A stretch of 64,000 nucleotides of DNA, taken from a virus. The notes under the pieces are model-generated. The model saw only the letters and a list, made by a program, of their open reading frames with translations. It had not been told where the DNA came from and made no database searches. Shown in pieces: positions 43,801 through 50,039 of this stretch. The position numbers were made by a program, and so were the translations under genes. Location of the stretch: the IMG/VR virus record IMGVR_UViG_3300022562_001757, positions 18,654 through 82,653 of that record; one strand, given 5' to 3'. Within the stretch, counting starts at the first letter, position 1, and each line of letters starts with the position of its first letter.

Positions 43801-44267
43801 CGCACCATGTTGCGCAAGTCGTTGAACTTCAGATCATCCAGCACATCGCGATCAGTCGACTGATAGTCGATTTCGTACGTGGTGGTGCCATCGAACTTGG
43901 TGATCGAAATTTCGATTTGGTCGAAATCTCCACTTCCAGAAACGCTCTCTCGGAAAGTCCAGTCCTGGCTCGGTACCGGTTCGCCGTTGCTCTTGTAGAG
44001 CCGCGCTCGATCCTTGCTGTTCAGCGCATTGTGGTCGAGCTGCGCCAAATATGGAGGCGTGGGCGGAAATGTCAAAGCCTCCGCTTCAATAAACGATCGT
44101 AGATGCCCGAGGTCTTTCACCAACGCGAGCCGGTGGCCTCGCCCAACATAGGCAGGCAGGCGTGGTTCACCCGTTGGCGCGGTGGGGCGCGGGATCCGAA
44201 CGTATCCGATGTAGGTGCCCGGCCGCACATAACGGGACGCGGTCAACCTGTAGTCTGCAATCGCCAT
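40833..44267 (-). CDS. Tail sheath protein, enlarged, with His-rich insertion (1,144 aa)
   Basis: The N-terminus 'RYVRPGTYIGYVRIPRP' is the sheath-type RPGVY start, and the C-terminal 150 residues ('TQKQFVTKFVRTRLN', 'DTYVFVDQADRRLYHFGYFF') resemble the inner sheath domain that contacts the tube. Between them lie several added beta domains and, near residues 450-570, the His-rich helical module (YNAHD, WHL, AHIAD, TLH, YNRHRQ) also seen in the gpI-like protein. Typical sheaths have 400-700 residues, so several surface domains were inserted. AAGGAGACACTGG precedes the ATG. Confidence 0.8.
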   Translation of the reverse strand: MAIADYRLTASRYVRPGTYIGYVRIPRPTAPTGEPRLPAYVGRGHRLALVKDLGHLRSFIEAEALTFPPTPPYLAQLDHNALNSKDRARLYKSNGEPVPSQDWTFRESVSGSGDFDQIEISITKFDGTTTYEIDYQSTDRDVLDDLKFNDLRNMVRVGDTEGQNKYIEFVDYRIVTQVLGNLGVDDDALTPGTNNTNTTGATSAIVETPAGVGTGTITFNAASAYTFPYNMHYKLTVTGTGAGTVTFDVEVTPLSGGNDQVLPVPAHSSLTTPSTGAISDASVAYALDGNYPFTDGIRLDLTVGTGFDIGDIFEWDGLAPAMIEISSAMDNDNQFSTVSEPAETATTPTSSGTISVNQDTDYTGSWDRDYYFEVTAVTPPSAPGAKDRTATIVATGYNELPYTEFTFTIDEAVSTSYTDVALESGIFLDFDFGVTHEAADAVNIIAAADATSLSTAVTLAIEAKLDYNAHDTDAGPAWHLIAGGTHQVTAADPNPLSNPDVQLAALLVLIADLRTQYTAHIADTTLHATADSLFGLDTSITTTSLAGAIAFLNDFKAKYNRHRQAVNFTVGDNWTMTALAARRDYTAKDDRSYLLTTTTLVPGSIITFQYQSGTLEGGWGNVSATPASPYLNFQDQIQLSVRNYEDTSTNRHAVNDTWSFTTLNTDQIDWTLRTRVTETIAAENIRLDQFGNITGVPLAYYAILNSTPDTVIRVREVATGNPVAYSVVQSGGDNTPYLMFITDPGVDIEVFYEHRGAEPDPGNIYFISAHRLRGASEYNVPVLYLTREEMTDGLSPVAPDNHLYIAGDIAFDTEFFGAFFIQVKDASGDGVFTLPDYRAAIEATEKKSRITDLVVLSYFAALGISKLSIEAMNNPFEAKERLLWVGAPIGTAIGDAETPDTLIYLARNTLQFSGNNPGRGNVILIGNTEATRTIVLDDGTSTVVTLDGSFIAAYAAARTASFQDPAETLLHKDTASFDTLAVYNEKEELMLGGASITYLSDVGGGLYRFQESVTVDTSAPDLNEISAMTQKQFVTKFVRTRLNDNLIALVPPSPSAAVVSIQGFLAETLASLVSAGLIAPFGSEENPPTSRTINPGKDTYVFVDQADRRLYHFGYFFNIRYPVKRLFGLFSVDGRFWDSRSLSA

Positions 44268-44375
44268 TCCAGTGTCTCCTTAGATATGCGCGATTTCCAC
44301 CCTTATGCGGATCGCGACGTGCCGACGATGAAGCCGGTGTTTCGCCTTAGAGAAGGTAACTTCCTTTATCGGTGT

Positions 44376-45386
44376 TCACCGCGCGATGATTTCGACTTGT
44401 TTGGTGCCTACAATGCTGGCTTTTCGCTCGTTAAACCCAGGCTTAGCGATGATGATGTTGAAGGTCCCAACCCGTCGCGGAACGATCGTGAATTGGCTGT
44501 TTGTCTGCTCGATAATGGCGATTCGTCGGTCGTCAGAGTAGATGCGGAATGGGAATGTTAAGTCGCGAAGCGGTATCGGATGCCGCCGTCGTATAGAGAT
44601 TTTGTCCGGCACTTGGATCTTCAGCGCACCAGAGGTTTGGATGTACTGTGGATCTGCGCGATAGTGCATGTACGTTGAGTTCTCGAAGTCCACCGTCATG
44701 GAACAGGTGGCCTCCCAGAACTGGTCGTTAGAGTCCTCGTGCAGCGAAGAATGGGATTTCGCTCCCATCTGGTGGTCTAGCGGGATGCGCACTTCCCAAT
44801 AGGCTGAAGCATTTTCCACTACCTGCGGTTGTGCAGGTCGCAGCACATTGCCGCAAGTGAATCGCTGGAAGCTGTTGGAGAACGCCGCCGTTACCAGCGC
44901 CATCAGGTCTTCACATACCTGCTCATCGGTGGCGACAAGGGAAAATTCGATGGGAACTTCGATGACGTCGGTGACACGGATGACGTGTTGACCGAGAGCA
45001 TTTTTCGTGCGGAACCCGGCCGAAAATCCACCAAGGCTGCTCGGTACGTAGCGATAGCCACCATCTTGGATGAAGATGTGCGGCGGCTGCTCTCGTGTGC
45101 TACGGAAGAAACTCGCGATTTGCAGGTGCCGTTTAGTCGGGTCACCGTCCAGATTTTCGTTGATGGTAAACCCTTGCGTAAACGTTGCGAAATTGTCGAA
45201 GAACTTCCGGAATTGTCCCTGTGGGTGCACGCACGCTTCGAGGTACTTCTGAAGTGTGAATTTTGTGATCTTCAGATACTGGGTGATGTCCTTCGTCATC
45301 AATCCGTCGATAGCGCTCTGGGTGAGCGTATCGGGAGTGATGTAGTGCGGAGCGGGACGCGATTGATTAAACGATGATACGGTCAT
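44376..45386 (-). CDS. Uncharacterised structural-region protein (336 aa)
   Basis: MTVSSFNQSRPAPHYITPD start; alpha/beta first half, beta-rich second half with 'DDRRIAIIEQTNSQF' and 'GTFNIIIAKPGFNERKAS', which looks like an Ig-like end domain. It lies upstream of the sheath, the place of neck or head-completion proteins. Not recognised. Confidence 0.55.
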   Translation of the reverse strand: MTVSSFNQSRPAPHYITPDTLTQSAIDGLMTKDITQYLKITKFTLQKYLEACVHPQGQFRKFFDNFATFTQGFTINENLDGDPTKRHLQIASFFRSTREQPPHIFIQDGGYRYVPSSLGGFSAGFRTKNALGQHVIRVTDVIEVPIEFSLVATDEQVCEDLMALVTAAFSNSFQRFTCGNVLRPAQPQVVENASAYWEVRIPLDHQMGAKSHSSLHEDSNDQFWEATCSMTVDFENSTYMHYRADPQYIQTSGALKIQVPDKISIRRRHPIPLRDLTFPFRIYSDDRRIAIIEQTNSQFTIVPRRVGTFNIIIAKPGFNERKASIVGTKQVEIIAR

Positions 45387-46087
45387 TTGCTCGGCGCGCG
45401 GTATTGTCCGCAGTCTTTGAGCGTTTGCAGCACTGCGGCGTTGTACTCGTCCTTCAAGTAGACGTCTGACATCACCAGGTCACGGGACGCGCGCAACTTT
45501 TTCATCATACTGGTGCGACCAAAGGGCCACATCCAGCTGTAAAACCAGCCCACGAATTGATCGGCGATGCGGTCAAGGTTGGCATCGGACGGCTTGGCGC
45601 CAGTAGTCCAATATTGGATGGCGATGGACAACGTGTACGCCTCGAACTCCCATCGGTAGCGAAAGTAGGCAAACGGGATGGGGCTGGCCAGCAGGATGAT
45701 GCTGAGAGGCAGCAGACCGGCCCACCAGTTCACTTTCAGCCACAAGGGTAGGGACACCACCGCCGCCAGAAAAGCGCCCACAATGAACCACAGGAAGTGT
45801 CCACAGAGGTACAGCAGGACGAAGAGGAACTCGGAGAACTTGGCCTGGATGGCGTGGCGACCTTCGTGAGGAATGGTTCGCCATCCAGCCGCAGGGTAGC
45901 GGTCGTTGCCCACTGGATACGCTACGGTGGAGCCCACCGTCGTCCAGTATTGGGTCATGTAGAGCTTGTTGAAAAAGCCGATTAGGCGATGCAACCAGCT
46001 CTCTTGCTTGCTGATGACCTTGAACTTGGGGGCGAAACGCTGCGCTGTCTTGACGAGGGCGTCGAAGGTGTCTTGGTCGTTTGGCAC
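45383..46087 (-). CDS. Integral membrane protein with HExxH zinc-peptidase motif (234 aa)
   Basis: GTG start at 46087 after AGGAGATTATC. HEGRH at residues 74-78 is followed by two or three membrane spans (about 85-140) and then 'WEFEAYTLS' near 148, whose glutamate could be the third zinc ligand, as in some small membrane-linked zincins. The fold is unconfirmed. It is the first gene of the structural operon seen here and overlaps the next by four bases. It might cleave a virion or host envelope protein; motif-based inference only. Confidence 0.55.
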   Translation of the reverse strand: MPNDQDTFDALVKTAQRFAPKFKVISKQESWLHRLIGFFNKLYMTQYWTTVGSTVAYPVGNDRYPAAGWRTIPHEGRHAIQAKFSEFLFVLLYLCGHFLWFIVGAFLAAVVSLPLWLKVNWWAGLLPLSIILLASPIPFAYFRYRWEFEAYTLSIAIQYWTTGAKPSDANLDRIADQFVGWFYSWMWPFGRTSMMKKLRASRDLVMSDVYLKDEYNAAVLQTLKDCGQYRAPSK

Positions 46088-46141
46088 GATAATCTCCTGA
46101 CTGGCGCGGGTGCGTCACTCAGAAGATAACGTGCAGGGGAC

Positions 46142-46240
46142 TTATCGGGATTTGGGAAACGTAGAGCGTAGTCTGGTGTTCAGCTGCTCTTGCTCTGCAT
46201 CAGACATGGCGAACCAAAGAAGGTCGAGTTGGTCACGCAC
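46142..46240 (-). CDS. Small acidic protein (32 aa), GTG start
   Basis: The frame GTG 46240 to TAA 46142 reads RDQLDLLWFAMSDAEQEQL and has protein-like composition. It follows the 92-residue gene by 19 bases. There is no strong ribosome site; an ATG (46207) would leave 21 residues. It may be a real micro-protein or the remnant of one. Confidence 0.4.
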   Translation of the reverse strand: MRDQLDLLWFAMSDAEQEQLNTRLRSTFPKSR

Positions 46241-46259
46241 GCTATAGGCACGGTGTAGG

Positions 46260-46538
46260 CTACGGGCGGTTGTCCCGCGCAAGCGACAGGCCAACCTTGG
46301 CCAGATGGCGACGGATCTCGTTTACATACGCGTTAATGGACGCCTGCTTAACGAAGAAATCGCTCAACGGAAAGAGGTTCTTCCCCTCGACGTCCACTCC
46401 CAGCTCCCCCGCCGTCAGGATGAAGGCGCCATGGCAGCCACAGTCCATGACAACCGAATTGTCGACGCGCCGGACCGACTGAAACCCACGCGCCCGCCGA
46501 ACTGCCTTATAGATGGTGTTGATGGTCATTTCCTGCAT
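46260..46538 (-). CDS. Uncharacterised small protein (92 aa)
   Basis: MQEMTINTIYKAVRRARGF start with AAGGAGG in front; C-terminal helix 'INAYVNEIRRHLAKVGL'. It is the first gene after a strong promoter (46557-46585) and is transcribed away from the helix-turn-helix gene. A regulatory role is possible from this divergent position; no motif recognised. Confidence 0.6.
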   Translation of the reverse strand: MQEMTINTIYKAVRRARGFQSVRRVDNSVVMDCGCHGAFILTAGELGVDVEGKNLFPLSDFFVKQASINAYVNEIRRHLAKVGLSLARDNRP

Positions 46539-46556
46539 CGCTAGCCTCCTTCGATA

Positions 46557-46585
46557 AAGATAGCTTAGCGGTATTACGTTGTCAA
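46557..46585 (-). promoter_or_regulatory. Strong sigma-70-like promoter
   Basis: Minus strand: TTGACA, 17 bases beginning ACGTAATACCG, then TATCTT. A perfect -35 and optimal spacing. It drives the 92-residue gene and perhaps the structural genes beyond. A TGTACC site lies 15 bases upstream of the -35. Confidence 0.85.
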
Positions 46586-46599
46586 TATTTATTCTGCAC

Positions 46600-46709
46600 T
46601 GTACCTGAGACTTTCTTCACTGCTCTCTTGTCCCTCTTCTGGTAGCAGATGTACCCCGAATGGCGGAATTTGGGGTACAGCACGCGCACATTGTACCCTG
46701 CTGTACCCC
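46600..46709. promoter_or_regulatory. Operator-like cluster of five TGTACC(CC) sites
   Basis: TGTACC at 46600-46605, an inverted pair TGTACCCC (46650-46657) / GGGGTACA (46672-46679), then TGTACCC at 46692-46698 and TGTACCCC at 46702-46709. They fill the divergent region between the minus promoter and the plus-strand helix-turn-helix gene. The pattern suggests cooperative binding by a dimeric regulator, perhaps the adjacent protein. Confidence 0.7.
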
Positions 46710-46810
46710 ACCAAGCTAAAAATATCCATAGTTTTATCGTTTATCAACTAGCACCGATGGATGGAAAGGCGTACATGAAATTCATGCAACCACCACAAGG
46801 AGCCCAACCG

Positions 46811-47050
46811 ATGCAACATCAGCCCCAATTGCTACGTCTCCGTGAAGTCGCTACCATCCTCGGAGTATCGCGCACTACTGCCTATCGGCTTGTGCAACGC
46901 GGTGTGCTGAAAGGCGTGTGGCCAAGCCCAGGAGCCCTTCGAGTGTGGAAAAAGGAGCTAGACGCGTATGTCAAGTCATTGGATGGCGAAGTGGCTATTG
47001 ATGCAACCTACGGCGTCACGACCCAGCCTGCTAGTGTCAATCAGCCGTAA
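46811..47050 (+). CDS. Excisionase/MerR-type helix-turn-helix protein (79 aa)
   Basis: ATG 46811 is chosen because AAGGAG lies eight bases before it; longer frames start at 46649. 'LRLREVATILGVSRTTAYRL' followed by 'VQRGVLKGVWPSPGALRVWKK' is the winged helix pattern of the HTH_17/Xis/AlpA group. It is the only plus-strand gene in this half, divergent from the structural genes, with operator-like repeats upstream. A transcriptional switch role is likely; an integrase partner was not seen. Confidence 0.75.
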   Translation: MQHQPQLLRLREVATILGVSRTTAYRLVQRGVLKGVWPSPGALRVWKKELDAYVKSLDGEVAIDATYGVTTQPASVNQP

Positions 47051-47052
47051 AA

Positions 47053-47122
47053 GGCCGCTACGGGTGTCGAACCCGTCTATCTTCGGGGCCTTACTCCGAA
47101 GACCCGCCCACGCGGAGCAGCC
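47053..47122 (-). tRNA. tRNA-like gene with abnormal D and anticodon arms
   Basis: The ends pair as a 7-bp acceptor (GGCTGCT with AGCGGCC, one G-U), and ACGGG-TTCGACA-CCCGT is a perfect T-arm. The D-arm is tiny (CCGC-GTGG-GCGG). The anticodon stem TCTTCGG/CCGAAGA closes a nine-base loop AGTAAGGCC instead of seven. No anticodon can be assigned safely. It may be a diverged or non-decoding tRNA. Confidence 0.6.
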
Positions 47123-47217
47123 ATAGTGACCCCAAGGTATCATACCCTCAACCCTGGGATCGGGTTGGTAGTCATTCGGCACGCCAACACAATTCAGAGA
47201 CCGCTTTAATCCTTACT

Positions 47218-47288
47218 GGCGACGTCCTTCTATTAGACCACAGGACCATGTTGGAGGTCCCGACCGGATTCGCACCGGTATCTTCGCC
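47218..47288 (-). tRNA. Candidate circularly permuted tRNA gene (3' half before 5' half), copy 2
   Basis: In transcript order: GGCGA (anticodon-stem 3' strand, 47288-47284), AGAT, T-arm ACCGG-TGCGAAT-CCGGT (47279-47263), acceptor 3' strand CGGGACC, then TCCA; eight bases after the acceptor strand comes acceptor 5' strand GGTCCTG (47247-47241), TG, D-arm GTC...GAC and TCGCC (47222-47218). Acceptor strands pair over 7 bp (one wobble) and TCGCC pairs with GGCGA, but only if the halves are rejoined. No complement for either half is found in normal order. The anticodon is undefined. Confidence 0.55.
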
Positions 47289-47346
47289 CACTAGTCGGCC
47301 CCGGTAGATTTGGCGATAACTACCGCATGCTGAAATTTGCAGGATA

Positions 47347-47384
47347 GCTTGCTGTTGATACCGGCAAGAGATTTCCCAACAAGC
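47347..47384 (-). ncRNA. Weak group-I-intron-like P/Q element between the permuted halves
   Basis: The stretch starts GCTTGTTGGGAAATC and ends GGTATCAACAGCAAGC; TTG/CAA and GCTTG/CAAGC pair, resembling the P and Q elements (P4) of group I introns. R and S elements are not convincingly found, so this may be chance. Confidence 0.25.
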
Positions 47385-47396
47385 GCGCATATGCTC

Positions 47397-47481
47397 GCTC
47401 GCGTCTACCATTCCGCCACCAGCGCGCAGTACGCTGGGCTGGACTCGAACCAGCACGTTGGAAAGTTGCCGTGATCTGAGC
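47397..47481 (-). tRNA. Candidate circularly permuted tRNA-Leu-like gene, copy 1
   Basis: Transcript order: GCTC stem strand (47481-47478), a long variable arm with CACG/CGTG, T-arm GCTGG-TTCGAGT-CCAGC (47454-47438), acceptor 3' strand CCAGCGT; five bases later acceptor 5' strand GCGCTGG (47425-47419), TG, the D-arm GCGGAATGGTAGACGC (47416-47401) and GAGC. The acceptor strands pair over 7 bp (one G-U). The D-arm and the long variable arm are both leucine-tRNA traits, so the halves belong together. Anticodon not defined. Confidence 0.5.
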
Positions 47482-47529
47482 TTGACCTTCAAATTCAGCT
47501 TGCCTGCACTGTTGGCCTATCGGCCTTCT

Positions 47530-47724
47530 TTACACCATAAAGAGCAACTCTTCAGCGCCGTACACTTGCATGGCGCCGCAGACGTCACATTTGTATTCTC
47601 GTGCATCGGGTTCAACTCCATCTGTTTCTTCACCGCATGCGATGCAGAAGCCAGGATAACCGATACAGGAGTCTTGGATCACTTCAGCTAATCTTTCAGC
47701 AGTGATGGATTTATGTATCTGCAT
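47530..47724 (-). CDS. Small conserved zinc-ribbon protein (64 aa)
   Basis: 'GFCIACGEETDGVEPDARE' then 'KCDVCGAMQVYGAEELL' form a CxxC...CxxC ribbon, a small protein I recall as common in phages and some bacterial genomes. Role unknown, likely nucleic-acid or protein binding. It lies between the tRNA cluster and the 248-residue gene. Confidence 0.75.
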   Translation of the reverse strand: MQIHKSITAERLAEVIQDSCIGYPGFCIACGEETDGVEPDAREYKCDVCGAMQVYGAEELLFMV

Positions 47725-47736
47725 ACCCCCACTATA

Positions 47737-48483
47737 TCACGGTGCCAGCAGGTAGCGGAAGATTGGTTCTGCAACCTCCCGCTTTTCCACCACTGTTTCG
47801 TTTGCTGCCTCGCGCGCCATCTTGACGGCGTCGATGAGCTTACGAATCCGTTGCATGAGCTTTTCCTTGCGCGGCGTTTGGATGGCGCCACTGAGCTGCA
47901 CGGTTGTCCAATGCCCCACCACTTGGTCCTCCTGCACGAGCTGCGTCTGCGCCGGATGCTCTTTGGTGGGAGGATGCAGCACAATCACCTTGTGCACCTT
48001 CTTGGGACGCGTCGACTCTACTGGGGATGATCGCCACAACCCAGTGTTGTCATCATGCTGCCACGCGTGTGCAGGATCCAGCTCAGGAAGCCGCGAAATT
48101 TCGGCTTGCATGTTGCTGAGCTGCTTTTCCAAGAACAGCAAAAACGTTGCTGGTACATCGTGCAGAAGGACTTCACCATCCACAACGACGTCAGACTTCG
48201 CCGTCGTGTTGCCCCAATCCTTGGCAGCGGTCACGTTCATCAGCTCTGAAAGTGCCGTTGCCACTTGGTCGAGAAGCGCATCGGCGCGCATCTGTACACG
48301 CTTGGTTTCATCAGGAAAGCGCTGCCCCTCTTCATCGATTGGGCGATATGTCTTCGCAAATCCCTCGAAAAGCGCAGGCTTCTGGAACGTATGATAGATG
48401 GTGGTAATGCCACTCAATGCATGGTTTTTGGTTCCCTTTTCGATGGCGATTACCTGATTCAGTTTCATGCTTCGTTCTGCCAT
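47737..48483 (-). CDS. Conserved protein resembling DUF7873 (248 aa)
   Basis: MKLNQVIAIEKGTKNHAL, 'KPALFEGFAKTYRPIDEEG', 'DWGNTTAKSDVVVDGEVLL', 'HDVPATFLLFLEKQLSNM' and 'HPAQTQLVQEDQVVGHWTT' match a conserved bacterial and phage protein family that I remember as DUF7873. No enzymatic motif is known. The start follows GGGAGG. Situated between tRNA genes and the zinc ribbon. The family name is from memory. Confidence 0.65.
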   Translation of the reverse strand: MAERSMKLNQVIAIEKGTKNHALSGITTIYHTFQKPALFEGFAKTYRPIDEEGQRFPDETKRVQMRADALLDQVATALSELMNVTAAKDWGNTTAKSDVVVDGEVLLHDVPATFLLFLEKQLSNMQAEISRLPELDPAHAWQHDDNTGLWRSSPVESTRPKKVHKVIVLHPPTKEHPAQTQLVQEDQVVGHWTTVQLSGAIQTPRKEKLMQRIRKLIDAVKMAREAANETVVEKREVAEPIFRYLLAP

Positions 48484-48521
48484 GACAAATTTCCTCCCGG
48501 TTTTCCGCTCAGAGCGGTTAC

Positions 48522-48595
48522 ACGGCTGGTCGGGCTCGAACCGACGATCTCCGGGTTCCTTACACCACGGCGCTCTGCCACTGAGCTACAGCCGT
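48522..48595 (-). tRNA. tRNA-like gene with bulged, extended anticodon stem
   Basis: Acceptor ACGGCTG/CAGCCGT (7 bp), TA, D-arm GCTC-AGTGGCA-GAGC and T-arm GTCGG-TTCGAGC-CCGAC are perfect. The anticodon arm is 20 bases instead of 17: CCG(T)GGT pairs with ACCCGG, leaving loop GTAAGGA. U33 followed by AAG would be the formal anticodon, but the T bulge makes this doubtful. No CCA is encoded. Confidence 0.75.
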
Positions 48596-48601
48596 ATTTT
48601 T

Positions 48602-48680
48602 ACGCGGTGCTGGAGTCGAACCAGCGTTCTTCCTGTGGGCAAACCCAATGAAGGACGTTCTACCGTTGAACTATCCGCGC
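48602..48680 (-). tRNA. tRNA-like gene with hairpin insertion in the anticodon loop
   Basis: Acceptor GCGCGGA/ACCGCGT (six pairs plus a mismatch), D-arm GTTC-AACGGTA-GAAC and T-arm GCTGG-TTCGACT-CCAGC are good. The anticodon region is about eight bases too long and contains TGGG-TTTG-CCCA, a small hairpin after TCAT. The anticodon could be CAT or TGG; it cannot be assigned. Confidence 0.65.
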
Positions 48681-48706
48681 TTGTATCATTTTTGCGCACT
48701 ACATGT

Positions 48707-49159
48707 CTAGCCTCCAATAAGGCGTGCCCACCAGCTCAGCTTCTTTGGCGATGATGGCGGCGGTTGATACGGCTGGACGCTTGGAGACGGCGTCTGCCGG
48801 GCTTTCGACGACTGCGGGTGCCGGAGCAAGGGAAGGCTGCTCAAGGCCCTCTTGAGGACGCTCCGAGGCCCTGGCACGACACCTATGGCAAGCAGCGCTC
48901 CTGCATAGGGTGCACAGTCCTCGTGGATGAGGACGTAGCCTAGCTTGCGCTCGTCAAGCTTCTTAGCAATTTCGGTAAGATGCGCGGAATTGCGTGCAGC
49001 CAAAGCGATGGCGTGCGTGTGCGGTGGCAGCCTGCCTGGTGAGCTTTCGCCCGCAGCATGGATTGCCATCGCAGCAGTGAGCCCATAGGGCAGGTCTTCG
49101 CGGATGATGCAGTAGTGGGTCAGCGGGTCGCTGATGGGAGAAGCACTAGCAAGGTCGAT
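48707..49159 (-). CDS. Peptidyl-tRNA hydrolase 2-like protein, start codon unclear
   Basis: The protein-like frame begins around 'SDPLTHYCIIREDLPYGLTA', continues 'AIHAAGESSPG', 'ERKLGYVLIHED' and 'APYAGALLAIGVVPGP', the order of PTH2-type enzymes, which free tRNA from dropped-off peptidyl-tRNA. A Pro/Ser-rich tail follows. There is no standard start in this frame before residue M at 49069, which would delete the first strand. An ATG with a good AAAGGAA site at 49163 is in another frame (five codons, then TAG), so a +1 shift at TGC-TAG-T or an unusual start (ATC, CTG) is needed. Confidence 0.6.
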   Translation of the reverse strand: MDLASASPISDPLTHYCIIREDLPYGLTAAMAIHAAGESSPGRLPPHTHAIALAARNSAHLTEIAKKLDERKLGYVLIHEDCAPYAGALLAIGVVPGPRSVLKRALSSLPLLRHPQSSKARQTPSPSVQPYQPPPSSPKKLSWWARLIGG

Positions 49160-49204
49160 TCATTGTTCGTTCCTTTGGTGAAGGTGCTAGTTGATGCACC
49201 ACCT

Positions 49205-49233
49205 ATGATAGCCAGGCTTCCCACGATGGTCAA
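49205..49233 (-). promoter_or_regulatory. Sigma-70-like promoter before the hydrolase gene
   Basis: Minus strand: TTGACC, 17-base spacer, TATCAT. It lies 42 bases before the hydrolase-leader ATG and overlaps the end of the upstream gene. Its spacer lacks the GTAATACC core of the other promoters. Confidence 0.65.
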
Positions 49234-49637
49234 GCAGAAAATCGCCGATTACGAAAATCACTGAGATCGACTACCGGTACACGCTTGGAGGTTGTACGGA
49301 TTGGGTCGATGGGCTCTCCAAGCTGAGCCAAGAGCTTATCCCAGGGGCTCTCCCAGGCTTTCTGTCGCCGGTCAAGGATGGGCTCATCAGCGTACAACGG
49401 ATTGACGGTTATGCGGCATTGATGGCAGGTCTGCCACCAAGCGCGAAACACACCAGCGCGAAGCTTTTGTTCCGACACGTGGTCGCCGCCGCAGTGCACG
49501 CAGTACAGCTCCGTGTCCTCGAATGTAGAAATACGGTGTAGGCGCGTTTCCAGTCTGTCAATGGCATGCCTAGCAGTGTTCAGCGACACCCGCATCATGC
49601 GAACGATGGGGAGGAGAGCATTGGCTAGCGTTTTCAC
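49230..49637 (-). CDS. Cysteine-rich zinc-finger protein (135 aa)
   Basis: GTG 49637 overlaps the previous stop (GTGA), so it is preferred over the longer frame. Helical N-terminus, CVHC near residue 46, CHQC near 71, then a Pro/Arg-rich C-terminus. Likely a metal-bound nucleic-acid or protein binder. Unrecognised. Confidence 0.6.
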   Translation of the reverse strand: MKTLANALLPIVRMMRVSLNTARHAIDRLETRLHRISTFEDTELYCVHCGGDHVSEQKLRAGVFRAWWQTCHQCRITVNPLYADEPILDRRQKAWESPWDKLLAQLGEPIDPIRTTSKRVPVVDLSDFRNRRFSA

Positions 49638-50038
49638 CTCAATGCCATCCTTATGTCTTGCAGGAACATTTCGATGGTGTTGTCTTCCATCTTGTTTGGC
49701 CACATGACCATCTGGTCATCTTGAATGGCAACGGCAAATATGGAACGCCAAGGCAAAACACAGCAGCGGCTTGCGTCGTCCAAGTCCGTAATACGCAGTG
49801 CTGTGTCTTCCTGCATATCGAGGTATAGGCCATCACTCAGGCGCATGACCACAAATGGCCGCGGATTTTCTGCGCTTACTCCAGGTATCTTGACCGACAC
49901 CTCGTGGTGATCAATTCCGAGAAAGCAATCCGCGTTTAGCTTCACAGCACGCCGCACCATGTACTTTTTGGCGTCGATGTTCGACAGGCTTTCACAGTCG
50001 CGCATCACCTTCTGCATTTCGTGAATTGACTTGTCCAT
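49634..50038 (-). CDS. Uncharacterised protein, weakly SspB-like (134 aa)
   Basis: Start MDKSIHEMQKVMRDCESL (ATG 50038, just after the exonuclease stop). The C-terminal 70 residues ('RPFVVMRLSDGLYLDM', 'RCCVLPWRSIFAVAI') have the strand order of the SspB fold, the ClpXP adaptor. This is a weak resemblance. If true, the phage may steer host proteolysis. Confidence 0.45.
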   Translation of the reverse strand: MDKSIHEMQKVMRDCESLSNIDAKKYMVRRAVKLNADCFLGIDHHEVSVKIPGVSAENPRPFVVMRLSDGLYLDMQEDTALRITDLDDASRCCVLPWRSIFAVAIQDDQMVMWPNKMEDNTIEMFLQDIRMALR

Positions 50039-50039
50039 A

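Noticed and set aside
47126-47217. A further tRNA between the two lower tRNA-like genes
   Set aside because: It contains a 10-bp hairpin GATCCCAGGG/CCTTGGGGTC but no T-loop or acceptor pairing.
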